Positions 29,162 through 36,720 of a stretch of 64,000 bases of DNA are shown piece by piece. Position 1 is the first letter of the stretch; each line of letters begins with the position of its first letter. Made by a program: the position numbers and the translations under genes. The notes below the pieces were generated by a model that saw only the letters and a program-made list of their open reading frames with translations, did no database searches and was not told the origin of the DNA. The stretch is from Moraxellaceae bacterium (GTDB taxonomy: Bacteria > Pseudomonadota > Gammaproteobacteria > Pseudomonadales > Moraxellaceae): assembly GCA_030646295.1 (NCBI GenBank), contig JAUSND010000002.1, positions 124,001 to 188,000 of the forward strand, read 5' to 3'.

Positions 29162-29192
29162 TTGTGTTGGACTGCGAAGCAGTCCAACACAA
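29162..29192 (+). terminator. 14-bp hairpin after the WYL regulator
   Basis: Perfect inverted repeat TTGTGTTGGACTGC / GCAGTCCAACACAA with a 3-nt loop GAA, right after the stop codon. It lacks a T tract in either direction, so it may be a stability hairpin or palindromic repeat rather than a classical terminator. Confidence 0.55.
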
Positions 29193-29204
29193 CACATCCG
29201 CGCC

Positions 29205-29426
29205 TCAGTTGATTATGCGCTCAACCTGAAGCCGCTGCTCATCAAAGTCCATTACCCGGACCCTGTCCCCCGGCTGGTAAGCGCCCGAGGGGATTTTCCA
29301 GACCATGCCTGCAAAGCCGATGCAGTAATTCCCTTGCCTGTCTGGCAAACCCAGTACAAAAGACTTACCAACTGGATTGGCCACCGCCATATTCATGGTA
29401 CTCAGGCTGTAAGTAATGGCTGACAT
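29205..29426 (-). CDS. Small NfeD C-terminal (OB-fold)-like protein
   Basis: A 73-residue soluble protein. The pattern VGKSFVLGLPDRQGNYCIGFAGMVWKIPSGAYQPGDRVRVMDFDEQRLQVERI, described here in parts, follows the NfeD C-terminal OB-fold: VGK start, a central glycine turn, and the ending PGDRVRV-x6-LQVE. No membrane or protease part is attached and no stomatin gene is adjacent. AGGGAGA upstream of ATG 29426 supports the start. Function is unknown. Confidence 0.62.
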   Translation of the reverse strand: MSAITYSLSTMNMAVANPVGKSFVLGLPDRQGNYCIGFAGMVWKIPSGAYQPGDRVRVMDFDEQRLQVERIIN

Positions 29427-29763
29427 ATCAGCATCTCCCTGTAATTCTACCCTGAATCAGATACCGCCATGGATTGGCGAAAAAACAAGCACTTCAAATT
29501 GACAATTTCAATATTCATGCTCACACAAGCAACGCCAATCGCATCACGCTTTGCCTAGCTTTTCACTTTGTTAGGTATCGCACAAGATTGACATTCTTCA
29601 AGTTTCAAAATTGTCAGTCATCGCAAATGCACCGACTGTTTCCAGAATCACTCCTGCAATAACCATTCGCGATATGCTCATGGAGCATGAACACATACTT
29701 TTACTCCACAGTGATTCCTTTTGGGAAAATCCAGGCCGGGCCCGCCGCCCCGGCGCCCTCGCT
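29427..29763. other. Intergenic region, AT-rich, no gene identified
   Basis: Between the small NfeD-like gene and terC. The part 29470-29640 is AT-rich relative to its surroundings. Short frames exist on both strands (for example a 27-codon minus-strand frame starting MSISRMVIAG) but none has adequate support. A GC-rich imperfect hairpin near 29732-29752 could end terC transcription. Confidence 0.35.
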
Positions 29764-30744
29764 TCATGCCGCCTTGCCGCCACCCTTGCGTACGCCAAGA
29801 AGGCTGGCAACAACACTGGCGAAAATGGTAGTCAGAACAATTGCCAGGGAGACCTCTACAGGCATGTGATACCAAGGGGCAATCAGCATCTTGGTACCGA
29901 TAAAAGTCAGCACCATGGCCAGGCCATACTTCAGCAAGTGAAACCTGCTCGCCATGTCCGCCAGCAGGAAATACAGGGCACGCAGACCCATGATGGCGAA
30001 GATATTGGAGGTAAATACAATGAAGGGATCCGTGGTGATGGCGAATATTGCCGGAATGGAGTCCACCGCAAACACCAGATCCGAGGCCTCGATCATCAGC
30101 AGTACAAGGAAAAGCGGAGTGAAGACGCGAACGCCGTTTTCCACCACCCAGAACCTCTCACCCCGATAGCCAGAGGTCAGCCTGAGGTGACGACGGGCAA
30201 AGCGCAACAAGGGGTTCTGCTCAAGATCCGGCGTTTCATCAGCCGCCTGCAGCATGCGAATACCGGTAATGACCAGAAAGGCGCCGAAGATGTACAGCAC
30301 CCATGCAAACTCACGGACCACCCAGGCGCCAGCAAGAATCATGACGGCACGCATCACGATGGCACCCAGCACCCCGTACAAGAGCACGCGACGCTGGTGC
30401 TCGGCCGGCACACTGAAGGCACTGAAAATCAGCAAAAAGACAAAGACGTTGTCAATTGAAAGCGACTTCTCGATCACATAGCCGGTCAGAAACTCCAGTG
30501 CCTTCTGCTCCGCAACCACATGACCGAAGGCATCCCTCAGGTACCAGTAGAGCAGGCCGTTGAATACCAGTGCCATCGTCACCCAGAGCAACGACCACAG
30601 GGCCGCCTCCTTCACGCTAACCTTGTGCGACTTGCCGCCACCAAAAACAAACAGGTCCAGCAACAGCATCACGATTACAAAAGTGATGAATCCTCCCCAC
30701 ATCCAGGGCTCACCCACCATCACTTGTTGTGTCATTTCATTCAT
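29764..30744 (-). CDS. TerC-family integral membrane protein
   Basis: A 326-residue protein with about nine hydrophobic segments and the TerC/Alx family signatures: EKSLSIDNVFVFLLIFSAF, FLVITGIRML and IEASDLVFAVDSIPAIFAIT, with acidic residues inside membrane segments. Members export Mn2+ or other metals, often in support of secreted metalloenzymes, and include tellurite-resistance TerC. No ter operon is nearby, so the Alx/MntX-like role is more likely. It is divergent from the NhaR-like regulator. Confidence 0.88.
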   Translation of the reverse strand: MNEMTQQVMVGEPWMWGGFITFVIVMLLLDLFVFGGGKSHKVSVKEAALWSLLWVTMALVFNGLLYWYLRDAFGHVVAEQKALEFLTGYVIEKSLSIDNVFVFLLIFSAFSVPAEHQRRVLLYGVLGAIVMRAVMILAGAWVVREFAWVLYIFGAFLVITGIRMLQAADETPDLEQNPLLRFARRHLRLTSGYRGERFWVVENGVRVFTPLFLVLLMIEASDLVFAVDSIPAIFAITTDPFIVFTSNIFAIMGLRALYFLLADMASRFHLLKYGLAMVLTFIGTKMLIAPWYHMPVEVSLAIVLTTIFASVVASLLGVRKGGGKAA

Positions 30745-30873
30745 TTCCAGACTCCCCCCTCAATTTCCTGTATCCGGTCATCGCAGTTTCAGCCTCGTCT
30801 CACTGGCCCGCCTTGATGGCAGCGATGCTTGTTCTTCCGGATTGCACAGGGGCTATGCTGGGGGCATTCCATT

Positions 30874-30920
30874 ATTCGATAAATTCGATTTTAATACTCA
30901 TTAACTTCGTAATTATCGAA
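30874..30920. promoter_or_regulatory. Operator-like repeats between terC and the NhaR-like gene
   Basis: ATTCGAT occurs twice in direct repeat at 30874-30880 and 30883-30889. TTCGATAA at 30875-30882 has its exact inverse TTATCGAA at 30913-30920, 38 bp apart. The cluster ends 9 bp before the regulator's ATG. AT-rich dyads of this type are typical LysR binding sites; use for autoregulation and control of terC is inferred. Confidence 0.5.
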
Positions 30921-30929
30921 TATATAGCC

Positions 30930-31853
30930 ATGCTCAACCTCAATCAGCTCCGATGCTTCTGGGCTGTGGCCCGTGCTGGCGGCCTTCACCGCGCCAGTGA
31001 ACAAGTGCATCTCACGCCGCAGACCCTGTCCGGGCAGATCAGCAAGCTAGAGGACACGCTAGGCGTACCGTTGTTCGAGCGCCAAGGCCGGCGCCTGGTG
31101 CTGACCGAGACCGGTCGCCTCGCCCTCAGCTATGCCGAGGACATCTTCCGCACCACCGGCGAACTCGAGAATGTCTTACGCCACCGTCCAGGGACCGGGT
31201 CGGGGGAGCGACGCGCACTGTTCCGCGTCGGCATCGCTGATGTCGTTCCCAAATCAGTGATCTACCAGTTGCTTGCCCCCGTGCTGACCCTAGCTGAACC
31301 GGTGCGTCTGGTCTGCCGCGAGGACAAGTTGCCTCGCCTGCTGGCCGAACTCGCAATTCACGAACTGGATCTGGTGATTGCGGATGCACCGCACCCGCCG
31401 GGACTCGAGGTAAAGTGCTACTCGCATGAACTGGGCTCCAGCGGCGTAGCCTTTCTGGCCAGCCCTTCCTTGCTCCAGTCGCTACCGTGCAAGAAGGAAG
31501 GCTTCCCACAGATATTGAAGGGAGCGGCACTATTGCTCCCCGGCATGGACAGCGCCTTGCGTGGACCGCTGTTGCGCTGGCTAACCGATGCGGGCGTACA
31601 CCCGCAAGTTGCGGGAGAGTTTGAGGACGGAGCACTGATGAAAGCATTCGGTCAGGCCGGGGCAGGCGTCTTCCCGGTGCCCGCCGCAATTTCTGGCGAG
31701 CTCTGCCAACAACTGGACGTGCGGGAGTTAGGTCGTACCGATGAGTTGCGTGAGCAGTTCTGGGCCATCACGGCTGAGCGGCGACTCACCCATCCCGTCA
31801 CGGCAGCCGTCATCGAAGCGGCACGCGACAGTCTCTTCGCAGAGACCGCATGA
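30930..31853 (+). CDS. nhaR: LysR-family regulator, NhaR-like
   Basis: The 307-residue product begins MLNLNQLRCFWAVARAGGLHRASEQVHLTPQTLSGQISKLED, an N-terminal LysR winged HTH, and follows NhaR throughout (RHRPGTGSGERRALFRVGIADVVPKSV, LPGMDSALRGPLLRWL, EFEDGALMKAFGQAGAGVFPVP). NhaR activates the Na+/H+ antiporter gene nhaA and osmC in E. coli. No nhaA lies in this window; the divergent neighbour is terC. Start is ATG 30930. Confidence 0.85.
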   Translation: MLNLNQLRCFWAVARAGGLHRASEQVHLTPQTLSGQISKLEDTLGVPLFERQGRRLVLTETGRLALSYAEDIFRTTGELENVLRHRPGTGSGERRALFRVGIADVVPKSVIYQLLAPVLTLAEPVRLVCREDKLPRLLAELAIHELDLVIADAPHPPGLEVKCYSHELGSSGVAFLASPSLLQSLPCKKEGFPQILKGAALLLPGMDSALRGPLLRWLTDAGVHPQVAGEFEDGALMKAFGQAGAGVFPVPAAISGELCQQLDVRELGRTDELREQFWAITAERRLTHPVTAAVIEAARDSLFAETA

Positions 31854-31919
31854 AGGGGAGGACAAGCTCAAATCGAACCACCTCAGGAAACACGCCAAAA
31901 TGCCAAGCCGGCGCAGCCC

Positions 31920-33002
31920 CTAGCCAATGACCAGCTTGATAGATGCCGGATAAGCTGTACACGGATAAACGGCGATACCTAGCTGATTGCCGCTCACCTC
32001 ACCGTGCACCAGATGACATTTGCATGAACCACACATCCCGGTACGGCAACCATGCTCCAGTTCAATGCCATGTGTCTCGGCAATTTCCAGCAGGGTTTTA
32101 CCGCGATCAGCCTCGGTCATGTGCACAGTTGCGTTATGCGCCTGAAAGTAGATTTCGGAGAGGGCCTGCTCACCCGTCAGGGCATAATTGTCAAAGCTGA
32201 AGCGTTCAACCTGTAATCGTGCCAGGTTATAGCTTTTACTCGTCAGATACGCGACAACCTTATCCATAAAGCCTGCCGGACCACACAAATAGATATCCCG
32301 CTCCAGCAGTTCAGGGGACCACTCCAGACAAGCAATAACATCATTTTTTACAGCGCCTGCTGACTGACTTAATGCAATCTGTACACGGCACAATTGTGCC
32401 AGTCGCTGCAACCCTGAAGAAAAAATCACATCCCTGTCAGTCTTGAACTGGACAATCATCGCAACATCCGCGGATGGCTTCTCGGCTAAAACCTCGTTTG
32501 CCAGCGCATAACACGGCGTAATGCCGGAACCGGCACTGATCATCAACAATTTCTGCTGGCCTTGATAAACAAAACTCCCCTGCGGCCGGGAAACAGAAAG
32601 AGCCATGCCACGCCTTGCATGATCAAACAGCCAGGAAGAAACCAGGCCTCCCTGCTTGCGCTTGACCGTAATAGCAACGCTTTGCTGACCCAGGTGTGAC
32701 AGCGAGTAGCAACGGCTATGCACCTGGCCATTGATGACCACCTCAAGCTCTATATATTGCCCTGCGCTGGCTTGAGAGAAATGCTGATTTGGCAATAACT
32801 CTATGGTAATCGCATCATGCGTTTCATGACGCACGCCAATAACCTTTGCCTGGCACTCATAGGTCCAGAAAAAGGGGGCCAGTCGCGTAGTCACGACATT
32901 CATGGTGTTGCTGGTGATGTAGTGCAACCACTCCCGACCAAACACCTTTAATGCCCATACCTCTGCCAACAACGCCAATTGGCCCAATACTCGTCCCATC
33001 AT
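31920..33002 (-). CDS. Ferredoxin reductase with C-terminal 2Fe-2S domain
   Basis: A 360-residue electron-transfer protein of the hybrid reductase type: FAD domain (SRCYSLSH), NAD(P)H domain (MISAGSGITP, YLCGPAGFMD) and a C-terminal plant-type [2Fe-2S] ferredoxin with the motif CRTGMCGSC and a fourth cysteine in YPCTAYP. It starts at ATG 33002, overlapping the desaturase stop by 4 nt (ATGA). By context it feeds electrons to the desaturase, as in the DesC/DesB pair of Pseudomonas. Confidence 0.9.
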   Translation of the reverse strand: MMGRVLGQLALLAEVWALKVFGREWLHYITSNTMNVVTTRLAPFFWTYECQAKVIGVRHETHDAITIELLPNQHFSQASAGQYIELEVVINGQVHSRCYSLSHLGQQSVAITVKRKQGGLVSSWLFDHARRGMALSVSRPQGSFVYQGQQKLLMISAGSGITPCYALANEVLAEKPSADVAMIVQFKTDRDVIFSSGLQRLAQLCRVQIALSQSAGAVKNDVIACLEWSPELLERDIYLCGPAGFMDKVVAYLTSKSYNLARLQVERFSFDNYALTGEQALSEIYFQAHNATVHMTEADRGKTLLEIAETHGIELEHGCRTGMCGSCKCHLVHGEVSGNQLGIAVYPCTAYPASIKLVIG

Positions 33003-34180
33003 TCGCGCTCCAGATAGGCCTGCGTCGGAAACGGATGCCTGGCATCCTTGAACGAGAAGCGCCAGAACAGCGTCAGGTATTTGCGGATTGCCTGCCCCCA
33101 ACTGGCATTGACCTTGTACGGCAGGTTGTACTGGCGACAAACCGCCTGCACCTCCCTTGCAATATCCGGGTAGCGATGCGATGGAATGTCCGGATACAAG
33201 TGATGCTCAATCTGATAGTTCAAATGCCCCCAGAAGACAGACTGCAAACGGGTGCCCTTGAAGTTCACACTGGAGTCCAGCTGCGAGATGTACCAGTTCG
33301 ACCTGTTATTGATCGCATCATCCGGCTGCAGTGGCTCGGTAAAATGCGTTGCCTGTATCGTCAGGGCTATCCAGTAGTTATTCAAAAGGTCCGCCAGGGC
33401 ATTACAGAGAAACACCTTCCAGAAGCCCAGTCCGCTGAGCAACGCCAACAGCGGAAACACGCCATACTCCTTTACCAGCACACGAAGCACCGACAGCCTG
33501 ATCCGCTTGTCAATTTGCGCATCAGAAAGGTGTTCCGGATTCTTGAAGGTGGCATAGCCTTTATTGCCGAGAGGGAACTTTTCTGCCCTGAACGTATCAC
33601 TACGACCCAGATTCTGATTATTGAAAAAATACAAAATGGTCGGATATGCCAGCAACAAATAGAATGGCACCTGGAAATAATGCCATTTTGTATGGGGCAC
33701 CTGCGCATTGGTACGCAAAAAGCCGTGACTCAGGTCAGGGTCTTTCTCGAAGACGTTTGTATAAACATGATGAGTGGCATTATGTTCTTGTCGCCAACCC
33801 GCCTCATCAATAGGAGCCTTCCATTTGAAGTTGTGCGAATGAAACTCGGGCACTTCTGGCAAGCTGTCATACTGCCCATGCAGGACATTATGGCCAATCT
33901 CGATGGCCTCCAGATTACGATGCAGGAACACCAGCGGCACGCCCAGCAAGGCCAACGGCCCCGGCAACAGCATGACCGCCGAACGCCCCAGAACCTCAAA
34001 AATGCGCGAGTAACGGCGAATCTTGCGGATATAGTCGACGTCCTTTTGCCCCATATCGGCTTGATGCCTGTGCTTGATCGCCTCAAAGGCCTGATAAATC
34101 TCATCGTCGCGCTGCCGAAAGCTCTGCCGCGCCACTGACGCCGCCGACTCAGCACTTTCAATCAATTCCTGGGCCGACAT
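32999..34180 (-). CDS. Membrane fatty acid (acyl-CoA) desaturase
   Basis: A 393-residue integral membrane di-iron desaturase. The three histidine clusters are HNVLH, HNATHH and QIEHH (in YQIEHHLYPDIPSHRY). The QIEHH form is typical of desaturases that resemble front-end and delta-9 acyl-CoA types. It introduces a double bond into acyl chains at the inner membrane, adjusting membrane fluidity. The reductase gene that follows overlaps it by 4 nt. Confidence 0.9.
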   Translation of the reverse strand: MSAQELIESAESAASVARQSFRQRDDEIYQAFEAIKHRHQADMGQKDVDYIRKIRRYSRIFEVLGRSAVMLLPGPLALLGVPLVFLHRNLEAIEIGHNVLHGQYDSLPEVPEFHSHNFKWKAPIDEAGWRQEHNATHHVYTNVFEKDPDLSHGFLRTNAQVPHTKWHYFQVPFYLLLAYPTILYFFNNQNLGRSDTFRAEKFPLGNKGYATFKNPEHLSDAQIDKRIRLSVLRVLVKEYGVFPLLALLSGLGFWKVFLCNALADLLNNYWIALTIQATHFTEPLQPDDAINNRSNWYISQLDSSVNFKGTRLQSVFWGHLNYQIEHHLYPDIPSHRYPDIAREVQAVCRQYNLPYKVNASWGQAIRKYLTLFWRFSFKDARHPFPTQAYLERE

Positions 34181-34344
34181 GTTAGTTCCTCACCAAGCAG
34201 CAATACTGACCAGATCTAGCAGGCCAAATCAGAATGAACGCCATGACATCTGCGACCGGAGCAGCAGTCCACAGGCACCCGGACAGAGAAAAGGAAATAC
34301 TTTCGTTTTAAAGCCGTGTCCGAAAAATATTTTCTGCAGATAAC

Positions 34345-34382
34345 AAAAAGCCGATCAGCAACTAGGTCACCGATCGGCTTTT
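34345..34382 (-). terminator. Terminator of the tRNA transcript
   Basis: An 11-bp stem AAAAGCCGATC / GATCGGCTTTT with a 15-nt loop. On the minus strand it comes 10 nt after the tRNA-Arg 3' end and ends in a T run. Confidence 0.7.
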
Positions 34383-34391
34383 CATTTTATA

Positions 34392-34468
34392 TGGTGCGCT
34401 GGGAGGGATTCGAACCCCCGACCACCTGGTTCGTAGCCAGGTACTCTATCCAACTGAGCTACCAGCGC
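34392..34468 (-). tRNA. tRNA-Arg (anticodon ACG)
   Basis: 77 nt with encoded CCA. Acceptor stem GCGCTGG / CCAGCGC; anticodon loop CTACGAA between CCTGG and CCAGG gives anticodon ACG, read as ICG for CGU/CGC/CGA. T-loop GGTTCGAATCC is standard. Confidence 0.97.
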
Positions 34469-34599
34469 GAATAGGCGGCGAATTATGGTGATGCGGTCTT
34501 TCGCTGTCAACACATCGCCGGACGTTTTCAGGCTTTTTTAGTGCCTGTCCACATCCACTTGCTCATTAAAAAAACCGGAGCAACAGGCTTTTCAAATAA

Positions 34600-34690
34600 T
34601 GGCGGAGAAGGGGGGATTCGAACCCCCGACACCCTTTTGAGGTGTACTCCCTTAGCAGGGGAGCGCCTTCGGCCACTCGGCCACCTCTCC
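34600..34690 (-). tRNA. tRNA-Ser (anticodon GCT)
   Basis: 91 nt with a long variable arm and encoded CCA. Acceptor stem GGAGAGG / CTTCTCC contains one G-U pair; anticodon stem-loop CTCCC-CTGCTAA-GGGAG gives GCT, reading AGC/AGU. Discriminator is G, as in serine tRNAs. Confidence 0.97.
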
Positions 34691-34702
34691 GCAGAGCGCG
34701 CA

Positions 34703-34730
34703 ATCATACCGATGCCGGAAGCGCTTGAAA
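34703..34730 (-). promoter_or_regulatory. Promoter of the tRNA-Ser/tRNA-Arg transcript
   Basis: Minus strand: TTTCAA (34730-34725), 16-bp spacer, TATGAT (34708-34703), followed by a GC-rich discriminator TGCGCGC as expected for stable RNA promoters. It lies 13 bp before the tRNA-Ser 5' end. Confidence 0.55.
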
Positions 34731-34804
34731 AGGGAAAATCACCGGATCATGCAAGAGAGCGGCGCTTTACTCACAGAACAAGCCCCCAGGGAGGCAACCA
34801 CGAC

Positions 34805-34849
34805 CGTGTAGGAAATTGACTATATCGGCCATGGTCAATTTCCTACACG
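34805..34849 (+). repeat. 16-bp perfect inverted repeat between tRNA-Ser and the sRNA candidate
   Basis: Arms CGTGTAGGAAATTGAC and its exact complement, separated by a 13-nt loop. There is no T tract, so it is not an ordinary terminator. It is a candidate operator or palindromic extragenic element upstream of the RNA at 34898-35016. Confidence 0.7.
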
Positions 34850-34867
34850 CGAAAGCGCGAATGGCGG

Positions 34868-34897
34868 CAGACATCAAACCTGCAAAACCCGGATACT
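34868..34897 (+). promoter_or_regulatory. Possible promoter of the csrA-proximal sRNA candidate
   Basis: CAGACA (34868-34873), 18-bp spacer, GATACT (34892-34897). Both boxes match consensus at four of six positions. This weak, perhaps activator-dependent promoter would start transcription near 34904. Confidence 0.3.
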
Positions 34898-35016
34898 TCT
34901 CTCACGGCGCAGGGATGTGATCACGGATGGATCAGTAGCCGTCAGGATGGGTCAGATGGATCTGGCAATGCAAAACCGAGACGCTTTCAGGGAGAAACGT
35001 CTCGGTTTTCTTTTTT
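34898..35016 (+). ncRNA. Candidate CsrA-sequestering small RNA (RsmX/Y-like) beside csrA
   Basis: No protein frame is credible here. Within 34911-34993 there are six GGA triplets, most in hairpin loops: TGATC-ACGGATG-GATCA (34918-34934), CAGA-TGGA-TCTG (34953-34964), and TTTC-AGGGA-GAAA (34985-34997) at the tip of the terminator. An outer stem ACGGC/GCCGT (34904-34908 with 34938-34942) encloses the first. The terminator has a 12-bp stem AAAACCGAGACG / CGTCTCGGTTTT and a T-rich tail. Looped GGA on short stems is the hallmark of CsrB/RsmX/Y/Z decoys. It converges on csrA. The exact 5' end is uncertain. Confidence 0.6.
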
Positions 35017-35122
35017 AGGGCCGATAAGCGCCCTGGAAAGACTGGGCCTTGCCCACCCCTCCCTTTTATACCCTGCCATGCCTTCTCGACACCCAAGACC
35101 ATAATCCCGGGCCTGTCTGGCC

Positions 35123-35320
35123 TCAGTCGTCCATGTCGCCATGTTCGCCAGGGGTCTTCTCGCGCTGGATACGCTGATAGATCTCCTCACGGTGCACTGC
35201 CACTTCCTTGGGGGCATTTACCCCGATGCGCACCTGGTTACCCTTCACACCGAGCACGGTGACGGTTACGTCATCCCCGACCATGAGGGTTTCACCCACT
35301 CTGCGCGTCAGAATCAGCAT
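35123..35320 (-). CDS. csrA: Carbon storage regulator CsrA (RsmA)
   Basis: CsrA is a dimeric RNA-binding post-transcriptional regulator that binds ANGGA motifs in mRNA leaders and is titrated by decoy RNAs. The 65-residue product has [43 protein letters not shown] with the RNA-contacting VAVHREEI segment and R44-equivalent intact. The start at ATG 35320 has CAAGGAG upstream, itself a possible CsrA site for autoregulation. Order alaS-lysC-csrA-tRNA-Ser-tRNA-Arg is as in Pseudomonas. Confidence 0.97.
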   Translation of the reverse strand: MLILTRRVGETLMVGDDVTVTVLGVKGNQVRIGVNAPKEVAVHREEIYQRIQREKTPGEHGDMDD

Positions 35321-35403
35321 TGTTTTCTCCTTGTTTCCTTGGGGGTGCCGGAAAACCGGCAATCTGAGACTTGGAAAGTATTGACCACACATCGCAGGAA
35401 AGC

Positions 35404-35429
35404 AAAGGCCGGGCATATGCCCGGCCTTT
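35404..35429 (-). terminator. Palindrome after lysC
   Basis: Perfect 26-bp palindrome AAAGGCCGGGCAT and its complement, 28 bp past the lysC stop. The T run is short, so it may only partly separate lysC from csrA. Confidence 0.6.
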
Positions 35430-35457
35430 GAAATAACCCGAAACCGACAAATCTACC

Positions 35458-36684
35458 TCAGGCAGCCGGTTGATCCAGTCCGAATGCCGTATGCAGGGCA
35501 CGGACCGCCAGTTCCAGGTACTTCTCTTCCACCACCACCGAAATCTTGATCTCGGAGGTAGAGATCATCAGGATATTGATGTTTTCCTGGGCCAGCGTGC
35601 CAAACATCTTGCTGGCCACGCCGGCATGCGAACGCATGCCCACACCCACGATCGACACCTTGCAGATCTTGTCGTCACTGATGACCTCTCGGGCACCAAT
35701 TTCCTTGGCGACCTTTTCCAGCACTGTCAGTGTCTTCTTTAGCTCGCCACGTGCAACCGTAAACGTGAAGTCCGTGGTGTTATCGGCCGCCACATTCTGC
35801 ACGATCATGTCGATCTCGATATTGGCTTCACCCACCGGCCCCAGAATACGGAACGCAATCCCGGGGATATCAGGCACCCCACGGACAGTGATCTTGGCTT
35901 CGTCGCGATTGAAGGCAATACCGGAAATTACAGGCTGTTCCATGGTTTCCTCGTCAACAGTAATCAGGGTGCCGTCACCTTCATCAGTGAAGCTGGACAG
36001 CACACGCAGCGGCACATTGTATTTGCCTGCAAACTCGACAGAACGGATCTGCAGGACCTTGGAGCCCAGAGAGGCCATCTCCAGCATCTCCTCGAAGGTG
36101 ATGCGGTCCAGACGGCGCGCCTGCGGCACAACACGTGGATCGGTCGTATAGACACCATCCACATCCGTATAAATCTGGCACTCGTCAGCCTTGAGGGCAG
36201 CAGCCAGTGCCACACCGGTAGTATCAGAGCCGCCACGACCCAGCGTGGTGATGTTGCCGTGCGGGTCCACGCCCTGAAAACCAGCCACAATCACGACGCG
36301 ACGCTGATCAAGGTCCGCGCGCATCTTTACATCATCAATGGCTTCGATGCGGGCCTTGGTAAAAGCACTGTCTGTCCGGATGGCTACCTGCGGGCCCGTG
36401 TAGGACCGGGCATCCACCCCGATTTTCTTCAGCGCCATGGCCAGCAGCGCAATCGTCACCTGCTCGCCCGTGGACACCATCATGTCCAGCTCGCGCGGAT
36501 CCGGCTCTGGCGTAATGGCTTTTGCCAGTCCGATCAGGCGATTGGTTTCGCCACTCATGGCCGACAGCACCACAACGAGATCATGCCCCTTGTCGTGCCA
36601 ACGTTTGACGCGCTGCGCCACCGCCTCGATACGTTCTGTCGTACCGACCGACGTGCCACCGTATTTCTGAACTATCAATGCCAT
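35458..36684 (-). CDS. lysC: Aspartokinase
   Basis: This enzyme phosphorylates aspartate, the entry step to lysine, threonine, methionine and DAP. The product has 408 residues, the monofunctional type. N-terminal kinase signature is VQKYGGTSVG; further landmarks are GRGGSDTTGVALAAAL and FTDEGDGTLI. Two C-terminal ACT domains (ITVRGVPDIPGIAFRILG and VSIVGVGMRSHAGVASKMF) suggest feedback by lysine and threonine. It lies between alaS and csrA. Confidence 0.96.
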   Translation of the reverse strand: MALIVQKYGGTSVGTTERIEAVAQRVKRWHDKGHDLVVVLSAMSGETNRLIGLAKAITPEPDPRELDMMVSTGEQVTIALLAMALKKIGVDARSYTGPQVAIRTDSAFTKARIEAIDDVKMRADLDQRRVVIVAGFQGVDPHGNITTLGRGGSDTTGVALAAALKADECQIYTDVDGVYTTDPRVVPQARRLDRITFEEMLEMASLGSKVLQIRSVEFAGKYNVPLRVLSSFTDEGDGTLITVDEETMEQPVISGIAFNRDEAKITVRGVPDIPGIAFRILGPVGEANIEIDMIVQNVAADNTTDFTFTVARGELKKTLTVLEKVAKEIGAREVISDDKICKVSIVGVGMRSHAGVASKMFGTLAQENINILMISTSEIKISVVVEEKYLELAVRALHTAFGLDQPAA

Positions 36685-36720
36685 TTGGAAACCTCTGCGC
36701 GTTTCAGTGCGCTCTCACTT

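Noticed and set aside
29598-29681. 27-codon minus-strand frame starting MSISRMVIAG before terC's end
   Set aside because: Hydrophobic but too short, no SD, no conservation evidence available.
32951-34138. 395-codon plus-strand frame opposite the desaturase
   Set aside because: Antisense shadow; the minus-strand frame has all three histidine boxes and operon overlap with the reductase.
34541-34819. 92-codon plus-strand frame over tRNA-Ser
   Set aside because: It is mostly the reverse complement of the tRNA gene, a common spurious frame.
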